A stretch of DNA of 64,000 nucleotides. It comes from an uncultured Rhodospirillales bacterium (GTDB lineage Bacteria > Pseudomonadota > Alphaproteobacteria > Azospirillales > Azospirillaceae). This document shows positions 18,413 through 25,770 of the stretch, piece after piece; position 1 is the stretch's first letter; each line of letters opens with the position of its first letter. A model generated the notes under the pieces. It worked only from the letters and a program-made list of their open reading frames with translations. It was not told the DNA's origin and did no database searches. The position numbers were made by a program, and so were the translations under genes. The stretch lies in contig CAIZDL010000062.1 in the NCBI GenBank assembly GCA_903931735.1, positions 1-64,000 of the forward strand. Reading direction: 5' to 3'.

Positions 18413-18428
18413 TGGCATGAAGTTTGCT
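18413..18428 (+). promoter_or_regulatory. Sigma-54 (-24/-12) promoter for narK-nirBD-nasA
   Basis: TGGCATGAAGTTTGCT matches the consensus TGGCAYR-N4-TTGCW at every defined position, with the required GG-to-GC spacing. It lies 80 bp before the narK start, and the predicted transcription start is near 18440. Sigma-54 promoters need an enhancer-binding protein; NtrC is the expected one for nitrate assimilation. I could not find a convincing full NtrC palindrome upstream. Confidence 0.8.
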
Positions 18429-18507
18429 TAGAAAATGTCCTGTCGCGGTTTATCATGAGATTTCGTTGGGTGCGCCGCTTCGATTCCCGCTCGCTTCCGG
18501 AGGTCAA

Positions 18508-19716
18508 ATGAACAAGGGTTTTCTCAAGGCTGGACATCTGCCAACGCTGTTTGCCGCCTTCCTCTATTTCGATTTGAGCTTCATGGTCTGGGTCATCCTG
18601 GGTCCACTGGGGGTCCAGATCGCGCGGGACCTGGGGCTCAGCCCGGCCGAAAAAGGCTTGATGGTGGCAACGCCGGTTCTGGCCGGGGCGCTGTTGCGTA
18701 TGGTCAACGGTGTGCTGGTCGATCACTTGAAACCCAAGCTGGCCGGAGCGATTTGCCAAGTGCTGGTGATCGCGGGGCTCGCTGTTGCCTGGTATTTTGG
18801 GGTTCACAGCTTTCAGCAGGTTCTTGCGCTGGGCGTGGTGCTCGGGGTGGCCGGGGCTTCGTTTGCGGTGGCGCTGCCATTGGCGTCCCGCTGGTATCCG
18901 CCCGAGCACCAGGGCACCGCGCTTGGCATCGCCGGCGCCGGCAATTCGGGCACTGTGCTCGCGGCCCTGTTTGCCCCTGGCCTTGCGGTGGCTTATGGCT
19001 GGAACAACGTGTTTGGCCTCGCGATCATTCCGCTGGCGGCCACCTTTGCGATTTACCTGATGATGGCCAAAAACGGCCCCGATTGCCCGCCGCCCAAAAC
19101 CCTGCCCGAGTATCTCAAGGTGTTTAAAATTGGCGATGCCTGGTGGTTCATGCTGTTTTACAGCGTGACGTTTGGCGGTTTCGTTGGCCTTGCCTCTTCG
19201 TTGACCATTTATTTCGCCGATCAATATGGGCTGAGCCCGGTGATGGCCGGGTACTTTACCGCCGCCTGCGTTTTTGCCGGGTCGTTGGTGCGGCCGATGG
19301 GGGGAGCCCTGGCCGACCGGGTGGGCGGTATCCGGACCCTGACCTTCGTTTACGTGATCGCGGCCCTGGCTTTGGGTGTGGTTAGCGTTGGGCTTCCCCA
19401 GTCGTGGATGGCGCTCACCGGGTTCGTGGTGGCGATGCTCGCGTTGGGGGCCGGCAATGGCGCGATCTTCCAACTCGTGCCCCAGCGGTTCCGCCGGGAA
19501 ATCGGCGTGATGACCGGCCTTGTGGGCATGACCGGCGGCATTGGCGGTTTTTATCTCGCCTCCAGCCTGGGTTTTTCCAAACAGTTGACCGGCAGCTATC
19601 AATCCGGCTTCTTGATCTTTGCCGGGCTGGCGATTGTGGCGCTGGTTGGCCTGACCAGCGTTAAGCGGCGCTGGCGGACCACCTGGGGCGCGACGCTCCA
19701 GGGCGTTCGGATCTGA
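18508..19716 (+). CDS. narK: Nitrate/nitrite MFS transporter
   Basis: 402 residues from the ATG with GGAGG five bases upstream; the track start adds 28 residues. There are twelve predicted membrane helices. The nitrate-signature regions are seen as GIAGAGNSGTVLAALFAPGL in the first half and LALGAGNGAIFQLVPQRF plus GMTGGIGGFYLA in the second. It imports nitrate, and perhaps exports nitrite, across the inner membrane. It is the first gene of the sigma-54-driven assimilatory operon; nirB follows after a hairpin. Confidence 0.92.
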   Translation: MNKGFLKAGHLPTLFAAFLYFDLSFMVWVILGPLGVQIARDLGLSPAEKGLMVATPVLAGALLRMVNGVLVDHLKPKLAGAICQVLVIAGLAVAWYFGVHSFQQVLALGVVLGVAGASFAVALPLASRWYPPEHQGTALGIAGAGNSGTVLAALFAPGLAVAYGWNNVFGLAIIPLAATFAIYLMMAKNGPDCPPPKTLPEYLKVFKIGDAWWFMLFYSVTFGGFVGLASSLTIYFADQYGLSPVMAGYFTAACVFAGSLVRPMGGALADRVGGIRTLTFVYVIAALALGVVSVGLPQSWMALTGFVVAMLALGAGNGAIFQLVPQRFRREIGVMTGLVGMTGGIGGFYLASSLGFSKQLTGSYQSGFLIFAGLAIVALVGLTSVKRRWRTTWGATLQGVRI

Positions 19717-19739
19717 GAGCGGCCCATTGTGTATCAAGG

Positions 19740-19767
19740 CGGGGGCTGCGCGCCCCCGTTGCTTTTT
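19740..19767 (+). terminator. Intrinsic terminator/attenuator between narK and nirB
   Basis: A CGGGGGC / GCCCCCG stem with a 5-nt loop is followed by TTGCTTTTT. It lies inside the operon, 24 bp after the narK stop codon and 26 bp before nirB, so it would lower or gate expression of the reductase genes rather than end the operon. Confidence 0.65.
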
Positions 19768-19792
19768 CCCCACCACGGATGCGGGCGGACCC

Positions 19793-22243
19793 ATGAGCAA
19801 CCCCACGAGCACGAAAGAGCGGCTGATCCTCGTTGGCAACGGTATGGCCGGCGTTCGCACCCTCGAAGAGGTGTTGGCCCGCGCCCCGGACCGCTACGAC
19901 ATCACGGTGTTTGGCGCCGAGCCGCATCCCAATTACAACCGAATTATGCTGTCGCCGGTGCTCGCCGGTGAAAAGACGTTCGATCAAATCATTCTCAACA
20001 GCCTCGATTGGTACGCCGAGCGCGCCATCACGCTCCATGCTGGCGATAAGGTGACCGCGCTGGATCTGGCGGCGCGCACTCTGCGCTCGGCTGCCGGCCG
20101 GGTTGTGTCTTACGACAAGCTGCTGCTGGCCACCGGCTCCGCGCCGTTTATCTTGCCGGTGCCAGGGCGGGATTTGCCCGGCGTGGTCGGCTTCCGCGAT
20201 CTTTCCGACGTTGAGGCGATGATCGCCGCTGCCCAAAAGGGCGGTCATGCCGTGGTAATCGGTGGCGGCCTGCTTGGGCTGGAGGCCGCCAACGGCCTTG
20301 CGGTCAAGGGCATGGATGTGACGGTGATCCATCTGATGCCCACGCTGATGGAGCGGCAGCTCGATGAAGCGGCCGGCTTCCTGCTGCAAAAGGAGTTGGA
20401 GCGCCGGGGGATTCGGGTGGTTCTCCGGGCGCAGACCGAGGCGATTGTCGGCGAGGATCGGGTGCGCGCCGTCAAGCTCGCCGATGGCCGCGAGTTGCAA
20501 GCCGATTTGGTGGTGATGGCGGTGGGTATCCGGCCGGAAACCACGCTGGCCAAGGCCGCCGGCCTCTCGGTCAATCGGGGGATCGTGGTCGATGATGGCA
20601 TGACCGCTTCCGATCCGGCGGTGTTTGCGGTGGGCGAGTGCGTGGAGCATCGGGGCCAAACCTATGGGCTGGTCGCGCCGTTGTGGGACATGGCCAAGAC
20701 CTGCGCCGCCCGGCTGGCCGGGGATGCGGGGAGCGTCTACACCCCCACCGTGACCGCGACGCGGCTTAAAGTCACCGGGGTTGAGCTGTTCTCGGCCGGC
20801 AGTTTCGGCGAGGCGGGCAGCGAGGATATCGTGTTCCGCGATGCAGCGCGGGGCGTTTATAAGCGCTTGGTTCTGAGCGAAAACCGGCTGGTCGGCTCGG
20901 TGCTTTACGGCGATACCCGCGATGGGGCGTGGTATTTCCAGCTCATGCGGGATGACGCCGACATCTCCACCCTGCGCGACACCATCATATTCGGCCAGGG
21001 TGCCGGCGCCGCCGTCTCGGACCCCTTTGCTGCTGTGGCAGCCCTACCCGATAATGCCGATATCTGCGGCTGTAATGGCGTCAATAAGGCCAGCATCGTT
21101 TCGGCCATCAAAACCAAGGGCTGTTGCTCGGTCGATGATATCCGCATCCACACCAAAGCCTCGGCCTCGTGCGGCGGCTGCACCGGCTTGGTGGAAAAGC
21201 TGCTGGCGGCGACGCTCGGCGACCAATACAGCGCCGAGGCCGCCGCCAAGCCGATGTGCAAATGCACCTCGATGACCCACGACGATGTGCGCCGTCTGAT
21301 CCGGGTCGATAAGTTGACCTCGATTCCGGCGGTGATGCAGGCGCTCGAATGGAGAACGCCCGAGGGCTGCGCCTCTTGCCGGCCCGCGCTCAACTACTAT
21401 TTGCTCTGCGCCTGGCCGGGTGAATATAAGGATGATCAGCAGGCGCGGTTTGTGAATGAGCGCCTCCACGCCAACATTCAAAAAGACGGCACCTATTCGG
21501 TGATCCCGCGCATGTGGGGCGGGCTCACCAGCCCGGCGGAGCTGCGCGCCATTGCCGACGTTGCGGAAAAATTTAAAATTCCCACGGTCAAGGTTACCGG
21601 CGGTCAGCGGATCGACTTGCTTGGGGTGCGTCGCGAGGATTTGCGCGCGGTGTGGGCGGATCTGAATGCCGCCGGCATGATCTCGGGCCACGCCTATGGC
21701 AAGTCTTTGCGCACAGTAAAAACTTGCGTCGGCTCGGAATGGTGTCGGTTTGGCACCCAAGCATCCATGGCCATGGGCGTGAAGCTGGAAAAAATGTGCT
21801 GGGGCTCGTGGACGCCGCACAAGGTCAAGCTCGCGGTCTCCGGCTGTCCGCGCAATTGTGCCGAGGCGACGATCAAAGATTTCGGCGTCGTCGCGGTGGA
21901 TAGCGGCTGGGAGCTGCATGTGGGCGGCAATGGCGGGCTCAAGGTCCGGGCCTGCGACCTGCTTTGCAAGGTCGAGACCGAGGCGGAGGTGTTGGAATAT
22001 TGCGGCGCTTTCCTTCAACTTTACCGGGAAGAGGCCCGCTATCTTGACCGCACCGCCGCCTGGATCGAGCGGGTCGGGCTCGATTACATTCACGCCCGGA
22101 TCGTCGTCGATCCCGAGCACCGGGAATTGCTCTATCACCGTTTCAAATTGTCCCAAAAGTTCGAACAGGTGGACCCCTGGGCCGAACGCGCGGCCCATGG
22201 TGTGGATGCCCATGATTTTGCCCCCCTCGCCAGGATTGGATAA
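19793..22243 (+). CDS. nirB: Assimilatory nitrite reductase [NAD(P)H], large subunit
   Basis: 816 residues from ATG 19793. It reduces nitrite to ammonium with NAD(P)H in the cytoplasm. Order of parts: FAD/NAD(P)H oxidoreductase (LVGNGMAGVRTLEEVL; VVIGGGLLGLEAANGL), two BFD-like [2Fe-2S] segments (CGCNG..., CGGCTGL..., KPMCKC... CASCRP), then the ferredoxin-like half-domains. The siroheme/[4Fe-4S] Cys pairs are TCVGSEWCRFG and VSGCPRNCAEA. nirD follows 5 bp later. Confidence 0.96.
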   Translation: MSNPTSTKERLILVGNGMAGVRTLEEVLARAPDRYDITVFGAEPHPNYNRIMLSPVLAGEKTFDQIILNSLDWYAERAITLHAGDKVTALDLAARTLRSAAGRVVSYDKLLLATGSAPFILPVPGRDLPGVVGFRDLSDVEAMIAAAQKGGHAVVIGGGLLGLEAANGLAVKGMDVTVIHLMPTLMERQLDEAAGFLLQKELERRGIRVVLRAQTEAIVGEDRVRAVKLADGRELQADLVVMAVGIRPETTLAKAAGLSVNRGIVVDDGMTASDPAVFAVGECVEHRGQTYGLVAPLWDMAKTCAARLAGDAGSVYTPTVTATRLKVTGVELFSAGSFGEAGSEDIVFRDAARGVYKRLVLSENRLVGSVLYGDTRDGAWYFQLMRDDADISTLRDTIIFGQGAGAAVSDPFAAVAALPDNADICGCNGVNKASIVSAIKTKGCCSVDDIRIHTKASASCGGCTGLVEKLLAATLGDQYSAEAAAKPMCKCTSMTHDDVRRLIRVDKLTSIPAVMQALEWRTPEGCASCRPALNYYLLCAWPGEYKDDQQARFVNERLHANIQKDGTYSVIPRMWGGLTSPAELRAIADVAEKFKIPTVKVTGGQRIDLLGVRREDLRAVWADLNAAGMISGHAYGKSLRTVKTCVGSEWCRFGTQASMAMGVKLEKMCWGSWTPHKVKLAVSGCPRNCAEATIKDFGVVAVDSGWELHVGGNGGLKVRACDLLCKVETEAEVLEYCGAFLQLYREEARYLDRTAAWIERVGLDYIHARIVVDPEHRELLYHRFKLSQKFEQVDPWAERAAHGVDAHDFAPLARIG

Positions 22244-22248
22244 TCGTT

Positions 22249-22560
22249 ATGCGTTGGATCGACATCGGTTCCCTCTCCGATATTCCGCGCCGGGGCGCGC
22301 GGGTGGTGAAGACCGCCGCCGGCGATATTGCGGTGTTTCGCACCGGTAACGACGAGGTTTACGCCCTGCGCGACCGCTGCCCCCACAAGGGCGGGCCGCT
22401 CTCGGTTGGCATCGTCCATGACCGCCGCGTCACCTGTCCGCTGCACGGGCTGGCGGTGGATTTGCGCAGCGGGCAGGCGGTGGCGCCCGACGAGGGGTGC
22501 ACCCCCACGGTGCCGGTTGAGGTCGTCAACGGGATGCTGCGTCTTGGGCTCGATGAATAG
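22249..22560 (+). CDS. nirD: Nitrite reductase small subunit, Rieske type
   Basis: 103 residues. The Rieske motifs CPHKGGPL and CPLHGLAVDL are intact, so a [2Fe-2S] cluster can bind; many NirD proteins have lost these residues. It partners NirB in NAD(P)H-dependent nitrite reduction. Its last codons overlap the nasA start by 8 bp, indicating translational coupling. Confidence 0.92.
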   Translation: MRWIDIGSLSDIPRRGARVVKTAAGDIAVFRTGNDEVYALRDRCPHKGGPLSVGIVHDRRVTCPLHGLAVDLRSGQAVAPDEGCTPTVPVEVVNGMLRLGLDE

Positions 22561-25234
22561 CGGCGCTTCGGCTCGGGGCGGGGCTGCCGTCCGCACCGCG
22601 TGCCCTTATTGTGGCACCGGTTGTGGCGTGCTGGCGCGGCCGGGCAGCGGCGGCGCGGGCTGGTCGGTGGCCGGCGACTCGGGCCATCCCGCCAATAGCG
22701 GCCGGCTTTGCAGCAAGGGCAACACCCTTGCCGAGACGCTGGGGCTGGAAGGCCGGCTGTTGGCGCCCAGGGTTGACGGCAGCAAGGTCGCGTGGGACGA
22801 AGCGCTGGATGTGGTGGCCGGGCGGATTCGCGCGGTCATCGATGAACACGGGCCGGACGCGGTGGCGTTTTATGTCTCGGGGCAATTGCTGACCGAGGAT
22901 TATTATGCCGCCAATAAGCTGATGAAGGGCTTCATCGGCTCGGGCAACATCGACACCAATTCCCGGCTGTGCATGGCCTCGACCGTGGCGGGGCATCGCC
23001 GGGCGTTTGGCGAGGATTTGGTTCCAGGCTGCTACGATGATTTGGAAAGTTGCGATCTGGCGGTGCTGGTTGGCTCCAACGCCGCTTGGTGCCATCCGAT
23101 TTTGTTTCAAAGGCTCAACCGGGCGCGCGGTGAGCGCGATGCCCGGTTGGTGGTGATCGATCCGCGCCGGACCGCGAGTTGCGACGGCGCCGATTTGCAT
23201 CTGGCGCTCAAGCCGGGTAGCGATGTGCTGTTGTTCAATGGCTTGCTGGCCGATCTCGCCCGCACCGGGGCCATCAACGCCGAATTTATCGCCGCTCACA
23301 CCGAGGGCTATGCCGAGGCGTTGGCGCAGGCGATGGCCGAGGCGCCCGATATCGAGGCGGTGGCGGCGGGCTGTGAGCTGCCGGCCGAGCAGGTCGCGCG
23401 CTTTTATCAGTGGTTTGGCCGCACCCGACGCACTGTTACCTTGTTTTCTCAAGGGGTTAACCAGTCCTCCCAGGGAACCGATAAGGTCAATGCGATCCTC
23501 AATGTTCACTTGGCCACCGGCCGGGTCGGGCGGCCGGGGATGGGGCCGTTTTCGCTCACCGGCCAGCCCAACGCCATGGGCGGGCGCGAGGTGGGCGGCC
23601 TTGCCAATCAGCTTGCCGCCCACATGGATTTCAGCGCCGACACGATCGACCGGGTGCGGCGGTTTTGGCGGGCGCCGGCCGTAGCGGAGCGGCCGGGGCT
23701 GAAGGCGGTGGATCTGTTCCGCGCTGTGGGCGAGGGCCGGATCAAGGCGCTGTGGATTATGGGCACCAACCCGGCAGCCAGCCTGCCCGAGGCCAATGGG
23801 GTGACAGCGGCGTTGGCGGCGTGCCCGTTTGTGGTGGTCTCCGACTGTGTGGAAGACACCGACACCACCGCCTTTGCCCATGTGGTGTTGCCAGCGCTGA
23901 CCTGGGGCGAAAAAGACGGCACCGTTACCAACTCCGAGCGCCGCATTTCCCGCCAACGTGCGTTTTTGCCGGCGCCCGGCGTTGCCCGGCCCGATTGGTG
24001 GATCGTGGCCCAAGTGGCGGCTCGGCTCGGTTGGGGCGAGGCGTTTGGCTGGGCGAGCCCTGCCGAGATATTCCGCGAGCACGCTGCGCTCTCGGCCTTT
24101 GAGAACGAGGGCGAGCGGGCCTTTAATCTTGGGCCGCTGGCGCGCCTTGGGGATGACGATTACCGCGACCTGGACCCGGTACAATGGCCGGTGCGGGCGG
24201 ATGGGCAAGGGACGGCGCGGCTGGCCGCCGATGGCCGTTTTCCCACCCCGAGCGGCAAGGCCCGGTTGGTTGGCGTGTGCGCAAAACCGCCGGCCCGGCT
24301 CGCCGATAAGGCCTATCCGCTGATCTTGAACACCGGGCGGCTGCGCGATCAATGGCATACCATGACCCGAACCGGCGCCGTGCCCCGGCTGGCCTCCCAC
24401 ACCAACGAGCCATTTTTAGCCATCAACCCCGACGATGCTGCAATCGATGGGGTGGAGGATGGCGCCATCGCGCGGGTGGAAAGCGTGAGCGGCGGTGTTG
24501 CGTTGCTGCGGGTGCGGCTAACGGCGGACCAGCCGCGCGGGAGCGTTTTTGCGCCGATCCACTGGAATCGAAGCTTTGCCGCAGCCGGCGGCGTTGGTCC
24601 GTTGGCGCTGGCGGTGACCTGCCCGGTTTCGGGGCAGCCGGAATTGAAGCACGCCCCGGTGCGGGTGGCGCCTTGGCGGCCGGGGTGGAACGGCTTTTTG
24701 GTGAGCCGGCGGCGCCTTTCGCCCTGCGCCGACTATTGGGTGCGGACGGCGGCCGATCATTGCTGGGTTTATAGTTTGGCCGGGGCCGCGCTGCCGACCG
24801 ATCTGGAAGGTTGGGCCGAAACGCTGGTTGGACCGGCGGACGGCCGGCTGGAGGTCCATGACGCCCGCCGCGCTGTTCACCGTTGGGTGCGGCTAGCGGG
24901 GAATCGGCTGGAGGCGGCGCTCTATGTGGCGCCGGGCGGCCCCAATGTGCTGACCGCTCCGCCGCCGTGGCTGGTTGAACGTTTTGCTCTCGAACTTATT
25001 CCGGATGCGGAACGGCCGTGGCTTTTGTGTGAGCGCCCGGCATCGGGTGTGGCGGCTCCCGCCGGGCGGACCGTGTGCGCGTGTATGAATGTCAGCGAGG
25101 CGGCCATCGTTGAGGCGGTGCGCAATCGTGGTTTGGCGAGCGTGGACGCAATTGCCAAAGCCACCCGTGCCGGCACCAATTGCGGGTCTTGCCGGGCTGA
25201 AATTGGGGATTTATTGGCGCAAACGCGCAAATAG
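22553..25234 (+). CDS. nasA: Assimilatory nitrate reductase catalytic subunit
   Basis: 893 residues from the ATG inside the nirD end. It reduces nitrate to nitrite. The N-terminal [4Fe-4S] motif is CPYCGTGCGVL...LCSKG. The Mo-bis-MGD core has SRLCMAS, GSNAAWCHP and LTGQPNAMGGREVGG. The C-terminus carries a BFD-like [2Fe-2S] domain (CACMNVSEAAIVEAV ... GTNCGSCRAEI), as in Klebsiella NasA. No separate reductase subunit (NasC) is in the operon, so the direct electron donor is unclear. The stop codon lies in a hairpin shared with the convergent gene. Confidence 0.95.
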   Translation: MNSGASARGGAAVRTACPYCGTGCGVLARPGSGGAGWSVAGDSGHPANSGRLCSKGNTLAETLGLEGRLLAPRVDGSKVAWDEALDVVAGRIRAVIDEHGPDAVAFYVSGQLLTEDYYAANKLMKGFIGSGNIDTNSRLCMASTVAGHRRAFGEDLVPGCYDDLESCDLAVLVGSNAAWCHPILFQRLNRARGERDARLVVIDPRRTASCDGADLHLALKPGSDVLLFNGLLADLARTGAINAEFIAAHTEGYAEALAQAMAEAPDIEAVAAGCELPAEQVARFYQWFGRTRRTVTLFSQGVNQSSQGTDKVNAILNVHLATGRVGRPGMGPFSLTGQPNAMGGREVGGLANQLAAHMDFSADTIDRVRRFWRAPAVAERPGLKAVDLFRAVGEGRIKALWIMGTNPAASLPEANGVTAALAACPFVVVSDCVEDTDTTAFAHVVLPALTWGEKDGTVTNSERRISRQRAFLPAPGVARPDWWIVAQVAARLGWGEAFGWASPAEIFREHAALSAFENEGERAFNLGPLARLGDDDYRDLDPVQWPVRADGQGTARLAADGRFPTPSGKARLVGVCAKPPARLADKAYPLILNTGRLRDQWHTMTRTGAVPRLASHTNEPFLAINPDDAAIDGVEDGAIARVESVSGGVALLRVRLTADQPRGSVFAPIHWNRSFAAAGGVGPLALAVTCPVSGQPELKHAPVRVAPWRPGWNGFLVSRRRLSPCADYWVRTAADHCWVYSLAGAALPTDLEGWAETLVGPADGRLEVHDARRAVHRWVRLAGNRLEAALYVAPGGPNVLTAPPPWLVERFALELIPDAERPWLLCERPASGVAAPAGRTVCACMNVSEAAIVEAVRNRGLASVDAIAKATRAGTNCGSCRAEIGDLLAQTRK

Positions 25235-25266
25235 CCCTTGGGATGCCGCCGCGACGGGCTATTTGC
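25227..25266. terminator. Bidirectional terminator spanning two stop codons
   Basis: GCAAATAGCCC (25227-25237) and GGGCTATTTGC (25256-25266) are perfect 11-bp inverted arms with an 18-nt loop. One arm holds the TAG of nasA, the other the TAG of the convergent exported-protein gene. On either strand the 3' arm ends in an ATTTG run. Confidence 0.65.
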
Positions 25267-25765
25267 CGGCCGGCTTGGTGGCGTTCGGGTCGAGGTTTGC
25301 GGTGGTCAACACTTCGCAGGCCGTGGTGCCGCCCTGCCAAAAAAGATAGATCATCCCCGGTTTGGCCTTGCGGTCGGGATCATAAATATTGAGGCCATGG
25401 CCGAAGGCCACTCCCAAGGTGCTATCTTTGTAAATGGCCCGAAAAAGCAAATATTCCCGTTCGCGAAACCGTTTGGCCCGGCATGCGGCGGTGAGGGCTT
25501 TGTCGAGTTTGCCCGCCTTGCGCCACTCTTTCTTCGCATCCCTGATGACGACTTGGGATTTTTTTGGCGAAAGGGTCAGGCGGTTTTGTTCAAAGTGCGG
25601 GTCGTCGGCCGCCGGCGGGGCCAGATGACCCGGGTTGGTCTGCACCGGGTCGGCTTGGGCTGCGGCGCAAAAGGCGAGGATGCCGGCCAAAAGAGCGAGC
25701 GCCGGGGCGGTCCTTGGCACTGGTGGTGAGCCACAGCGCCACTGGGTGAAGGCCGCCCCGGTCAT
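25259..25765 (-). CDS. Hypothetical exported protein
   Basis: 168 residues from ATG 25765, or 153 from an inner GTG at 25720 that would put the signal peptide (PALALLAGILAFCAAAQA) right at the N-terminus. The mature part is basic with a KKSQVVIRDAKKEWRKAGKLDKAL helix and a hydrophobic end. It contains two Cys. The family is not recognised. It starts 5 bp after the pccA stop on the same strand, so the two genes are probably co-transcribed, but a role in propionyl-CoA metabolism is not implied by its sequence. Confidence 0.6.
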   Translation of the reverse strand: MTGAAFTQWRCGSPPVPRTAPALALLAGILAFCAAAQADPVQTNPGHLAPPAADDPHFEQNRLTLSPKKSQVVIRDAKKEWRKAGKLDKALTAACRAKRFREREYLLFRAIYKDSTLGVAFGHGLNIYDPDRKAKPGMIYLFWQGGTTACEVLTTANLDPNATKPAGK

Positions 25766-25770
25766 CGGGG

